Origin: Streptomyces dysideae
Lineage (GTDB): Bacteria; Actinomycetota; Actinomycetes; Streptomycetales; Streptomycetaceae
DNA length: 64,000 nucleotides
Assembly: GCF_001514305.1 (NCBI RefSeq)
Contig: NZ_KQ949087.1
Location: 153,293 to 217,292, forward strand
Reading direction: 5' to 3'
The notes below the pieces were generated by a model. It did not search any database. It was not told the origin of the DNA and worked only from the letters and a program-made list of their open reading frames with translations. The translations under genes and the position numbers were made by a program. This document shows positions 49,429-57,701 of this stretch, piece by piece; within the stretch, counting starts at the first letter, position 1; every line of letters starts with the position of its first letter.

Positions 49429-51249
49429 TCAGGGGTTGGTGGCGGCCAGGGCGGCGGTGGCGGCCTTGCCGATCGCGGCGGCGGCCTGGGCGGGGTCGGC
49501 GAGTTCCAGGAGGGTGGCGCCGGGCAGGGGGCGGGGGTCGGGGTCGAAGGCGAGCCACAGCACCGCGCACCCGGTGGCGCGTAGGGCGGCGATGCGTCCG
49601 GCCGCCAGGTCGGATTCGTCGGGGTGGTAGCAGCCGTCGGAGGCGATCACCAGCAGGCGGCCTGTCCCGGGTTGGGTGAGACCTGCTCCCGCCTCCAGGG
49701 CGTCGATGGCCTCGGCGAGGCTGTGGCCCATTCCGCTGGCGTCGAACTCGGTGACGCGGGCGGGAGCGCGGCCCGGTGCGGTGATCGCGGTGATCGACCG
49801 GTCGTAGGCGACGGTCGCGCTGCAGGAGTCCGGGTCGGTGAGGGCGGCGGCCTTGGCCACGATCCAGGCGGCCGAGGCGATCGGTGCGGCGGCGACGCTC
49901 ATGGAGCCGGAGACGTCCACCGCGATGCCCACCCGCAACGGCGGGGTCGGGCCTGCCCGGTGCACCGTGTGCACCCAGGGGGTCGCCGTCGGGATCGCGC
50001 CTGCGGCCTTCTGCGCGTCGCGGGCAAGGGCTTGGCGCATGTTCAGGCGTCCCGGCGGGGCCGCCGAGGCGGTGACCGTGGTGGTGCGTTCCCGGTAGGC
50101 GGCGGCCCGAAGTGCGCGGGCGAGCTGCCCGGCCGCCGTCTTCTCGGCGCGGGTGGGCGGGCGGGTGCCGGTCACCGGGGAGCGGCCCCTGCTCTTGGTC
50201 GCCTTGCCGGGGGTGTAGGGGCGTCCGCCGGGCGCGAAGACCTTCTCGGCCGTCTGCGCGGCCTGCCGCGCGTGGGCGGCCTGGGCGGCCTTCGCCCGCG
50301 TCCGGGCCGTTTGGGCGGCTGCGACGCGTGCCTGGGCTGCGGCCTGTGCGGCCTCGTTCGCGGCCACCGCACCGAGGACCTTGCCGATCGCCTCGGCCAG
50401 CTCGCCTTGGTGTCCGGCGGTGGGGTCCGGGGTCGGTTCCGGGCCGGAGGGGTCGGTGCTGAGTGCCTGGCACCAGGCCCGGGCGTGCTCCAGCATGGCC
50501 TGTTCGTCCTCATCGGCGGTGGCGTGGGCGGCGGTCCAGATCGCCGTGAGGGTGTCGAGGAGGTCGGGGCCGAGGATGGCGGTGACGGTGTTCTCCAGCG
50601 CGTCGGTCTCGTCCTCGTCGAGGATTCCGGCGTCCCGGCGGGCGAGGATCAGCCCGGCCGCCGCTGCGGCCTGCCACCGGTCGGTGGGGGTCTGGCTGGT
50701 GAAGTCCTCCAGGACCAGGGTGTGGATGGCGGCCCGCAGGTACCGCCGGTCACCGGGGCGGCGGCCGAGGTGGGCGTGTTCGGCGCGGGACTCTTCCAGC
50801 AGCTGGGCTGCCGTATCGACGGCGGTGCCGCGTAGCGGGAGCGGGGTCATCCAGCGGCTGTGGGCGGCGTGTGCGGCCTCGTGGGTGAGGGCGCCCCAGG
50901 CGACCGGGTAGTTCTCCTCGTCGCCCACCTGGGTGGGGTCGATGGTGGCCGGGTTCAGCGGGGCGAACAGGGCGGCGTCGATCTCCAGTTGGGCCGTGGC
51001 GGGGAAGAAGGCGGCGGGGGCGCCGGAGCGGGTGCCGTGCTCGCAGGTGACGATCACGTCCTCGCGTTCGGCGAGTTCCGGGAGGCGTTCAGTCAGGGCG
51101 GCGGCGATGCGCAGCCACTGTCCGGCCTGTGGCCCGGGCCGGGGTTCGAAGGCGGGGCCGCCGTCGTCCTCCCAGCGGGCCAGGGCCTGTTCGGTTTCGG
51201 ACAGGGCGGGCGGGGTGTGCTGGACGTGGGCCTGGGCGTGCGTGGGCAT
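49429..51249 (-). CDS. Metallopeptidase-like/VWA protein (DUF2201 type)
   Basis: A 606-residue cytoplasmic protein. The N-terminal half carries HEAAH at residues 123-127 (GALTHEAAHAAHS), a zinc-peptidase-type motif as in DUF2201 proteins, and Glu-rich sequence around it. A long Ala-rich linker (about 310-390) precedes a VWA domain with intact MIDAS DVSGSMS at 445-451 and IASDG near 535. Proteins of this kind pair with MoxR-type AAA ATPases. ATG 51249 lies 88 nt after the AAA gene. It probably works with that AAA protein in assembly, disassembly or proteolysis of a target. The substrate is unknown. Confidence 0.82.
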   Translation of the reverse strand: MPTHAQAHVQHTPPALSETEQALARWEDDGGPAFEPRPGPQAGQWLRIAAALTERLPELAEREDVIVTCEHGTRSGAPAAFFPATAQLEIDAALFAPLNPATIDPTQVGDEENYPVAWGALTHEAAHAAHSRWMTPLPLRGTAVDTAAQLLEESRAEHAHLGRRPGDRRYLRAAIHTLVLEDFTSQTPTDRWQAAAAAGLILARRDAGILDEDETDALENTVTAILGPDLLDTLTAIWTAAHATADEDEQAMLEHARAWCQALSTDPSGPEPTPDPTAGHQGELAEAIGKVLGAVAANEAAQAAAQARVAAAQTARTRAKAAQAAHARQAAQTAEKVFAPGGRPYTPGKATKSRGRSPVTGTRPPTRAEKTAAGQLARALRAAAYRERTTTVTASAAPPGRLNMRQALARDAQKAAGAIPTATPWVHTVHRAGPTPPLRVGIAVDVSGSMSVAAAPIASAAWIVAKAAALTDPDSCSATVAYDRSITAITAPGRAPARVTEFDASGMGHSLAEAIDALEAGAGLTQPGTGRLLVIASDGCYHPDESDLAAGRIAALRATGCAVLWLAFDPDPRPLPGATLLELADPAQAAAAIGKAATAALAATNP

Positions 51250-51337
51250 GGCGGATACGGGTCCCTTCCAGGAGGGGGCGGTGGTGGGGTGGGTTGGCGG
51301 CCCGGGCCCGGCGCTCGGCTGGGCCCGGGCGGGGCGG

Positions 51338-52573
51338 TTAGAGCTGGCGGCCCAGGGCCAGGGCGGTGACCGGGCGGCCGATCGCCTTGGTGACGATCTC
51401 GGCGACCGTGTCCCGGTCTTCCAAGGGGGCGATGCCGACCAGGTTGGCGAAGGCCGTCTCGGCGCCGAGCACATCGGCGATCTTCTGAAAAGCGATCAGT
51501 TCCCGTAGCTGGGGCGCCCATCCGACATCGCCCGCCTGCTGGAGGGTGGCGAGGTTGCGGGCGATCCGCACCGCCGTCCGGTTGATCTTCAGCGAGGCGG
51601 CCAAGTCGTAGTCGGAGCCGACCTGGATCTGCACGCTGAACCGGGAGGCGAGGGCTTCGGTGAGGACCGCCCCGTGAACGCCCGGGTTGTGTCCGGCGAT
51701 CACGTAGAAGCCGTCGGCGGCCGTGATCGTCTCACCCTTGTGTGCCTTGACCTGGATCTGCCTGCGCCCGTCCATCGCCGGGTACAGGGCGGCCAGCACC
51801 TTCGGGGAGATCAGCGTGGCGTCGTCCAGGAGAAGGGCGCGGCCTTCCTGCATGGCGGTCACCAGCGGCCCGTAGACGAACTCGTAGCCGCCGTTCGCGT
51901 CCTGGGTGTACTCCCCGATCAGGTCGCCGACCGTGGTGTCCCCGTCCCCCGCCACCGTGATCAGATCGGGGAAAGCGGCCTCGATCAGCGAGGTCTTCCC
52001 CGTCCCCGGCGGTCCGTACAGCAAAACCGCCACCTGCGCCTCCCGCAGCCGCCGCAGCGCCTCCACATCCGGCAGCTGCGCCAGCGCCCGGGGGTGGTAC
52101 TTCTGCCCGTTCGGGCGGACGATCGGCACCGGCCGCCCGCCCGGCGGCGGGGCCGAAGGCGCCTGCTGGGAGGTCTGGCGCGGCGCCTGGGGTGTGCCGC
52201 CCGAGGCGGGCTGAGGGGGCGGTGCGGCGTGCTGGGCTGCTGCGGCCGTCGCCGAAGTCGCCCGGTACGTACGAGGTTTGGAACCAGACCGCTCCGCCTC
52301 GCCCCGGCACACCAGCGTCTCGCACGCGTTGCCGACCGCCCCGCCCGAATGCCCCAGCCTTCGCGCCAGCTCCGTGACCGTGAAGACCGTTCCCGGACTC
52401 GCCGCCAGCACCTGGGCGATCCTCGCGCGCAACTCGCCCGGGCGCGCCTTGGCGCCCGTACCGGGCGCAGGGCCCGCAGGCGTCGTAGGGGTGCTCGGCG
52501 GTGCGGAGGCGGACTGCTGCCCTGCGGGGGCCGAAGGCGGGGAGGCGGGCGCAGGCGTGGCGATGCTCGTCAT
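51338..52573 (-). CDS. MoxR-like AAA ATPase with N-terminal winged helix
   Basis: A 411-residue cytoplasmic ATPase. A Pro/Ala-rich N-terminus leads to a winged helix (about residues 46-106; GELRARIAQVLAASP, FTVTELARRLG, PRTYRAT), a disordered linker (107-145), then an AAA+ domain with Walker A GPPGTGKT (187-194), Walker B ALLLDDATL (about 240), a sensor region VIAGHNPGV and R-finger area ALASRFSV. This is a MoxR/VWA-partner pattern, but the DNA-binding-like winged helix is unusual. ATG 52573 follows AAAGGA. It opens a seven-gene operon; a candidate promoter lies about 140 nt upstream. Confidence 0.85.
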   Translation of the reverse strand: MTSIATPAPASPPSAPAGQQSASAPPSTPTTPAGPAPGTGAKARPGELRARIAQVLAASPGTVFTVTELARRLGHSGGAVGNACETLVCRGEAERSGSKPRTYRATSATAAAAQHAAPPPQPASGGTPQAPRQTSQQAPSAPPPGGRPVPIVRPNGQKYHPRALAQLPDVEALRRLREAQVAVLLYGPPGTGKTSLIEAAFPDLITVAGDGDTTVGDLIGEYTQDANGGYEFVYGPLVTAMQEGRALLLDDATLISPKVLAALYPAMDGRRQIQVKAHKGETITAADGFYVIAGHNPGVHGAVLTEALASRFSVQIQVGSDYDLAASLKINRTAVRIARNLATLQQAGDVGWAPQLRELIAFQKIADVLGAETAFANLVGIAPLEDRDTVAEIVTKAIGRPVTALALGRQL

Positions 52574-52718
52574 CGAGAAAGTCCTTTCACCGGGCAACAG
52601 GGTCGCCGTATCTGAATTCGAAATTGGCCGCCCTTTTGGGCGCACTCCACCCGTAATCCGTTTTCGGGCGGACCCCATCGGCGGTTTTCTTTTTCCCGGC
52701 CCTCCCGGGAACAATTCA

Positions 52719-52724
52719 AATATA
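52719..52724 (-). promoter_or_regulatory. Candidate -10 element of the AAA/VWA operon
   Basis: TATATT on the minus strand, in a locally AT-rich stretch (CTATATTTGAATTG). No good -35 was found at 17 nt, so this may need an activator. The 5' UTR would be about 138 nt. Confidence 0.35.
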
Positions 52725-52778
52725 GCTCGACCCGCACACCACCTGAAGCCGCATTTCGGCTTGATAATGCTGGAATTC

Positions 52779-52792
52779 TCGTGAATTCACGA
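52779..52792. promoter_or_regulatory. 14-bp palindrome, probable operator
   Basis: TCGTGAATTCACGA is a perfect palindrome about 55-60 bp upstream of the candidate -10 of the AAA/VWA operon, a position suited to an activator or repressor. A related half-site (TGGAATTCTC) lies just beside it. Confidence 0.45.
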
Positions 52793-53182
52793 CCGTTTTT
52801 CAGGGCTTTTCCCGAAGGTGCGACGCAAGGCGTCGTGGCCCGTGACCTGCACGACCGATTCCCAGGCGCCCTGCACGTGTCGGCATTTCGGCAAATCGAG
52901 TACATGCGCGAATAGGCGGCCTCCGGCACGCCCCCGGCAGTGCGGCACCGCCTGCTGCGCCTGTGTGCTGCCGCACCTCCTGAGTGCGGGGGCCGGGCCG
53001 GCCGGGGCCAGGCCCGTATCAGGTTCCTTGGAAGCGAACTGACGGATCAAAAGATTCACGCAGTACGTCTGGACTGGCCGGGCACGGGAATCCGTGCGGA
53101 ATGCGCGGGGCCTGGGCGACGGCTGTCAGTAGATCGGGATACGTTGCTGCACTGATATACAGTCGCCCTCGCCCGTGTGTGG

Positions 53183-53206
53183 CTCGCAGGCCCCCTGGCC
53201 TGCGAG
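53183..53206 (-). terminator. Hairpin terminator after the LysM-BTAD gene
   Basis: A perfect 10-bp stem (CTCGCAGGCC and its complement) with a 4-nt loop, 90 nt after the stop of the minus-strand BTAD gene. Confidence 0.6.
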
Positions 53207-53295
53207 GACGGCCGGGCGGGGGTGTCGTTTCCAAGCGCGCACGTGGAAGCGATGCCAGAGACGACACCGGATGCGACGGGGTGGACGTCATCGAG

Positions 53296-56127
53296 TCATG
53301 CACGCCGGTCGATGAGGCGCGCAGGGGCGGTGAGCTGCTCCTTACCGGGTTTTCTGGCGTGGGTCCTGGGTGCGATCAGGGCCTGGGTGGCTGGTTCGGG
53401 TTCGAGGCCGAGGTCGGCCAGGTGCCGCTCGAGGCGTGTGTAGGTGTGCCGCGCGGCGTCCTGGCGGCCGGCGGCCTGGTAGAGGCGAATGGCGTGCTGG
53501 TACAGCTGCTCGTGGTCGGGGTGGAGCGCGATGACGTGCTCCAGCGCGGTGAGGGCCGCGTCGGTTTGGTGTGTGTCGGCGGTGTGTTCGGCGTGGTGAG
53601 CCAGGCGCATGACGGCGTCGGCTGCTTTGGTGGCGAGGTGTTCGCGGATGCCGTCGGCCCACAGGTGGTCACCGCCGTGGGCGAAACCTCCGCGGTAGCG
53701 GCGGAGGGCCTCGCGTACGGAGGCCAGCTGCGTGCTCGGGTCGTCAGTTACCGCGATCCGATTCAGAGCTGCGGTGAAATCAGCGAGGTCTGTTTCCACA
53801 AGCTCGGGATGGAGTTTATGCAGCTCTCCCTGGAGCAGGATGAATTCCTGTTGGGTAATTCCAGTCGCCGCTCGCAAGGCGCGTCGTACAGCACGGCGCA
53901 GGTTCTTCAGCTCGCGCGCGTTCTGCTCACTGTCACCGTCCAGGCGCAGGTTCTGGGCGATGTCGGCGGCCAGCAGTCCCGCTGGGTGAGCGGCCAGCAG
54001 AGCCAGGAATTCCCGCACTTCCGCGCGTAGGTTGACGCCCACAGGATCGTCGCTTCCCCGCGCGTAGAGGGTGACGGGCCCCAGGACGTGCAGACGGATC
54101 GGCTTGCGCTGCTCGGACCGCCGCGGTTCGGCAGGGTGCGGCCGAGGCAAGGGAGTGGCAGGTTCGGCTTCGTTCTCCTCGTCGGCCTCGGCCGAATCCC
54201 CGGTGGACGGTGCGACCGTCTCGGTGCGTTCGGCGGGGATGACGCGCAACCGGGGGCGTTGTCCGTGAGCGGCGAGGACGACTTCGATGATGTCCCGTGC
54301 GGCTTGGGCGGTGAGCTGGAACAGGCGCAGTTCTTCCGTCCGTGACGCTCCTGTGGCTCGTGAGGGGGTCCCTGTCGGCAGGGTCGTGGTGCCGTCGGCG
54401 GCAATGTGCCATCGGGCGGCGCCGGGCAACGCAGCGTTAAGGGTGAGGACCAGCAGGACGTCGGGGTCGGTACGCCTAGCCAGCGCCTCGAACTGCCCGA
54501 TGTGAGCCGACTCCGGCGTCGCGAGGAGGAGCAGGGTGCCGGGCGCGGCGCTCGGCTGCACTTCGTGATCGCCATCAAGCGCCGCAAGCACCGATTCCAG
54601 CCCGGGTTCCTGAGTCTGCTGCCGCTGACGCGCATGGGCGATCAGATGCTCTTCGGCCAGTCTGATGGCATGGGCGGTGTCGGTTGCCTGGGTCAGGGCC
54701 GTGAACTGGGAGGGAAGTCCAGGCAGCAGACGATCAGTCAACTCCTGTGGCACAACGGCCCGTAGAAGGGGCTGCTCAGGGCGTTGGCGTTCGGCGGCGG
54801 TGAGGATGCCGCACAGCATGGCGCGGGCAGCCGCCTCGGCTCCGGGACCGCTCCAGTCGCAGCCTCCGTCGTAGGCCAAGGCGTTGAGGGCCGTCTCCGT
54901 ATCGCCTGTGTGGCCGATGGTCACCACTGGGTCGGGCTGAGGTTGTTCGGGCGGGATACGCCGGGTGAGCAACGTGTCTGGATCCGCTGACGTGCGCGGC
55001 AGCGCGGCTTCTCGCGCCGCCCATGTGGCTCTCTCAACCACCGGACTCAGCTCCGGCCCGTGCACGTCCGTGCCCGGCTCGCGTGAGCGGTTGCGGTGCA
55101 CGCGAACGTAGCGCAGTGCGGCCAGCAGCCCAGCCGCGGTGGTGATACCGATCAGACTCGCCTCACCCACGCTGACCGCGACGGGCCCTCGTTCAGTGTG
55201 ACGTTGCGCGTTTCCATGTCCTTGGGCTACGTCCTCCTTCTGCGCGTCGTGATGAGCGGCGTGCCGTTCGTCGTCGCCGTGAGCCTCGGGCTTGTCCGGG
55301 GTCTCCGGCGTCTCAGGGACGGAGGGTGCGGGCACAGTCGGCCGTGCAGGAGGAGGCGCGGCAGTGCCGGCGACAGGGACAGTCAGCTGCCAACCGGGCC
55401 TGATCAGATCCGGGTCGGTCAGCCGTCCGCCGTCGGGCTGGAGGCGGTTCTTGTTCAGCTTGTAGATCCGCGGCCATTTCACGGGATCCCCCAGGTGCGT
55501 TGCCGCGATGTCCCACAGCGTGTCGCCTTCCACCACCGTGTACTCGATGTGCCGCTGTTCCTCGGTCGCCTCTGCTGGAGGTGGTACTCGAGCGTTGTCG
55601 ACCCCGGCCTTCAGGGATGCGGCCGTCAAGGCCGACGCAGGGTGCAATGGGGCCGTCGCAGCTACCCGCGCTCTCAACTCACCGATATCTGTTGGCTGCT
55701 GAGCGCTCGCGACGTGGGGCCGCCACAGACCGAGCAGAGCCACGACGAGCGTGCCGACGCACAGCGCCGCCAACGATCTCTTCACTGGCAGCGTGGCCAC
55801 ATGCTCGGCGTGCACGCCCCGGTCGCGCATCAGCTGCGGCAGATGCGTCGCGTACCAGGCGACCTCCCGGACCACCGAACCGGCGACCGCGCTCCAGCAC
55901 ACCCAGCCGAACAACGCCAGCAGCTCGATCATCAGCGGATCGCTGACGGGCTCCGCGATCCGGTCCAGCAGGTCCCCCCACGAGGAGACCTGCTGGGGCC
56001 AGGGCACACCGGCCGCCGCCCACAGCACCCATGGCATGCCGACCAGCAGGGCGAGCGTGATCAGGCCCGTGCCCGCCGCAGTGGCCGCAGCACGCACCCG
56101 TGCGCGGGCGGAGTAATAGGACGTCAT
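53296..56127 (-). CDS. LysM-BTAD membrane protein of the Tad locus
   Basis: A 943-residue protein with an unusual build. Two or three N-terminal membrane helices (about 18-38, 65-82 and 117-133) are followed by a LysM domain (about residues 193-250; YTVVEGDTLWDIAATHLGDP), a His/Asp/Glu-rich linker, a further membrane helix near 320-335 (SVGEASLIGITTAAGLLAAL), and a large C-terminal part. The last third has the BTAD (bacterial transcriptional activator) domain (about 680-930; TLYARGSDDPVGVNLRAEVREFLALLAAHP, RRYRGGFA, HPDHEQLYQHAI). It therefore links a wall-binding exterior to a cytoplasmic SARP-type regulator. ATG 56127; last gene of the Tad operon. Confidence 0.85.
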   Translation of the reverse strand: MTSYYSARARVRAAATAAGTGLITLALLVGMPWVLWAAAGVPWPQQVSSWGDLLDRIAEPVSDPLMIELLALFGWVCWSAVAGSVVREVAWYATHLPQLMRDRGVHAEHVATLPVKRSLAALCVGTLVVALLGLWRPHVASAQQPTDIGELRARVAATAPLHPASALTAASLKAGVDNARVPPPAEATEEQRHIEYTVVEGDTLWDIAATHLGDPVKWPRIYKLNKNRLQPDGGRLTDPDLIRPGWQLTVPVAGTAAPPPARPTVPAPSVPETPETPDKPEAHGDDERHAAHHDAQKEDVAQGHGNAQRHTERGPVAVSVGEASLIGITTAAGLLAALRYVRVHRNRSREPGTDVHGPELSPVVERATWAAREAALPRTSADPDTLLTRRIPPEQPQPDPVVTIGHTGDTETALNALAYDGGCDWSGPGAEAAARAMLCGILTAAERQRPEQPLLRAVVPQELTDRLLPGLPSQFTALTQATDTAHAIRLAEEHLIAHARQRQQTQEPGLESVLAALDGDHEVQPSAAPGTLLLLATPESAHIGQFEALARRTDPDVLLVLTLNAALPGAARWHIAADGTTTLPTGTPSRATGASRTEELRLFQLTAQAARDIIEVVLAAHGQRPRLRVIPAERTETVAPSTGDSAEADEENEAEPATPLPRPHPAEPRRSEQRKPIRLHVLGPVTLYARGSDDPVGVNLRAEVREFLALLAAHPAGLLAADIAQNLRLDGDSEQNARELKNLRRAVRRALRAATGITQQEFILLQGELHKLHPELVETDLADFTAALNRIAVTDDPSTQLASVREALRRYRGGFAHGGDHLWADGIREHLATKAADAVMRLAHHAEHTADTHQTDAALTALEHVIALHPDHEQLYQHAIRLYQAAGRQDAARHTYTRLERHLADLGLEPEPATQALIAPRTHARKPGKEQLTAPARLIDRRA

Positions 56128-56165
56128 CCCCGGGTGGTCCTTTCCTTGCCCCGAGCGCGTGACGA

Positions 56166-56609
56166 TTACGGGGTCACGCGCTCGGCCTGAGCGGTGGCGG
56201 ACGCGGTGACGGTCAGGGTTCGTACGCCGATGAGCTGCAGGATCTGCGCCCGCTGATGGTGGGTGACGCGTACCGTCACCTTGTCTCCGTGCGCCGTCGC
56301 CGTACCGCTGTCGCCCGTGGAGGCGACATACGCCCGCGCCATAGCGGTGGCCTTCTCACCCATCAGCCGAACGTCGTCCGCATGGCGCAGGCGCCCGATG
56401 TCCAACTGCTGCGCGCCGGTGCGGGCGGCCTCCTGAGCCGTGTCCAGGGCACGGGCCTTGCTGGCCAGCGCCAGCCCGCCGTCCACGACGATCCCGGCGA
56501 ACAGCCACAGGGCCAGCACGGTGCCGACGACGAACGCGGTGATCTGTCCGCGGTCGTCGCCTCCCGCAGTACGGCCCCAAGCAGATCTCAGGCGAGTCAG
56601 CGGGCTCAT
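56166..56609 (-). CDS. TadG-like pilus-assembly protein
   Basis: A 147-residue membrane protein. A short N-terminus is followed by RGQITAFVVGTVLALWLFAGIVVDGGLALASKA, in which RGQ could be a prepilin-like cleavage site and the rest one membrane helix (about residues 24-44). The remainder is an extracytoplasmic domain with ALDTAQEAARTGAQQLD, typical of TadG/TadE-family pseudopilin-like proteins. ATG 56609 overlaps the TadE gene stop by 4 nt (ATGA). It belongs to the Tad operon and probably forms part of the pilus base or a minor pilin. Confidence 0.82.
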   Translation of the reverse strand: MSPLTRLRSAWGRTAGGDDRGQITAFVVGTVLALWLFAGIVVDGGLALASKARALDTAQEAARTGAQQLDIGRLRHADDVRLMGEKATAMARAYVASTGDSGTATAHGDKVTVRVTHHQRAQILQLIGVRTLTVTASATAQAERVTP

Positions 56610-57034
56610 GGTGCGCTCCGAAAACGGTCAACGGGCGAGTGGGCGGTGTCAGCCACCTTCACGCTCCCGGGCATGGGGATGATCGTGAGGTCTCGAAGAT
56701 CAGCGGTGCAGGTCACGGTGGCTGATGTGCTGGCGCCCGGTGTCAGGCTGCCGGTGTCGACCGTGACCTGGGGGCGCACACAGGCGCTGCGCGCCGCCTG
56801 CAGCGTCTCGCGTGCCGCCCGCCGAGCGTCGGAACGGGCACGGGTTTCCGTGCGGGCCAGGGAAGCGGCGCGAGCAGCCTGGTGGGCCGCGTCCGCCACC
56901 ACAAGCCTCGCGTCCGAGAGGCGCCCGAGCGCGACAACGGTCAGCAACACCATGATGAGCAGTGGAGTAACCAGTACCAGCTCGACCGCCGCCGACCCGC
57001 GATCCGAGGCCCACCGCTCTGGGCGGCTTGTCAT
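56606..57034 (-). CDS. TadE-family minor pseudopilin
   Basis: A 142-residue protein with the TadE signature RGSAAVELVLVTPLLIMVLLTVVALGRL (split: RG|SAAVE with Glu at +5, then a hydrophobic helix), which should be processed by a prepilin peptidase. The extracytoplasmic part has two Cys (SACVRPQ, TVTCTADL). ATG 57034 overlaps the next TadE gene by 4 nt. Role: minor pilin or pilus-assembly factor of the Tad system. Confidence 0.86.
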   Translation of the reverse strand: MTSRPERWASDRGSAAVELVLVTPLLIMVLLTVVALGRLSDARLVVADAAHQAARAASLARTETRARSDARRAARETLQAARSACVRPQVTVDTGSLTPGASTSATVTCTADLRDLTIIPMPGSVKVADTAHSPVDRFRSAP

Positions 57035-57438
57035 GGTGTCGCTCCCTGCGGGGTGGTGAGTCGTTCGACGGCACCGGAGGCCACGCCAGTGGCGTGCAGG
57101 TCGAGACCGGGGACCACCGGCATCACGGCTCCCCGCACCGTCACGGTCGCCTGTGCCGCCGTACGGCGTACGGTCACGGACGGGGAGGCGAGGACGCGGC
57201 CGCCGAGCTGGGCAAGGCTGGTCCGGGCCTGAGCCTGCCCGTCGGCAGCCGTCGCGTTCTTCACGCGGGCGGCGGCCAGGGCACGTTCAGCGGTGTACTG
57301 CGCGATGTGCTGGGCGTGCCAGGCAAGCGCGAACTGCACGATCAGCAACATCATCAGCAGCACCGCCGGAACGACCAACACCAGCTGGGTGGTCGCCGCG
57401 CCGCGGTCATCACGAAGCCCGCTCGAGACATACGGCAT
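57031..57438 (-). CDS. TadE-family minor pseudopilin
   Basis: A 135-residue second TadE-like protein. DRGAATTQLVLVVPAVLLMMLLIVQFALA shows a prepilin-type Gly cleavage point and hydrophobic helix (Gln instead of Glu at +5, a deviation). The remainder is an Ala/Val-rich extracytoplasmic domain with no Cys. ATG 57438 has no strong ribosome-binding site and may be coupled to the Flp gene 4 nt upstream. Same function class as its neighbour. Confidence 0.85.
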   Translation of the reverse strand: MPYVSSGLRDDRGAATTQLVLVVPAVLLMMLLIVQFALAWHAQHIAQYTAERALAAARVKNATAADGQAQARTSLAQLGGRVLASPSVTVRRTAAQATVTVRGAVMPVVPGLDLHATGVASGAVERLTTPQGATP

Positions 57439-57441
57439 GGC

Positions 57442-57642
57442 CTATCCGAGGTCGATGCCGTTGGCCCGGGCAGCGACCTTGGCGACGATGACGCCGACGA
57501 CCGTCAGGCCGAGGAGCGCGAGCAGTGCCGTGACCACGACCGTCTCCGTCGTGTAACCCGCGTCGCTGCGGGCGGCGTGCCCTACGCGTGCGAGATGCGT
57601 GCGCGCGGCGGCGATCAGGTGGTCCAAGCGCGTGCGGAACAT
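57442..57642 (-). CDS. Flp-type major pilin
   Basis: A 66-residue small pilin. A basic leader precedes SDAGYTTETVVVTALLALLGLTVV, with a prepilin-like Gly/Tyr junction and Glu at about +4/+5, and then one long hydrophobic helix. This is the size and form of Flp pilins of Tad systems. ATG 57642 with GGAG about 10 nt upstream is preferred; ATG 57702 would overlap the TadC stop by one base (TGATG) but lacks a ribosome-binding site. It should be the main subunit of the Tad pilus. Confidence 0.75.
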   Translation of the reverse strand: MFRTRLDHLIAAARTHLARVGHAARSDAGYTTETVVVTALLALLGLTVVGVIVAKVAARANGIDLG

Positions 57643-57701
57643 ACGGATCGTTCTCCGATCGGTGTCGTGTGAGAGGTGAGCTACATGAACCGAGGCGGAC
57701 A

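Larger units (their letters stand above)
52574..53295. other. Long regulatory region upstream of the AAA/VWA operon
   Basis: About 720 bp without a supported gene, lower in GC than its surroundings. On the minus strand a -10-like TATATT is at 52719-52724, which would give a 5' UTR of about 138 nt to the AAA gene. A perfect 14-bp palindrome lies at 52779-52792. Nearer 53200 is a hairpin that ends the upstream BTAD gene. Other open frames here lack coding character. Confidence 0.5.
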
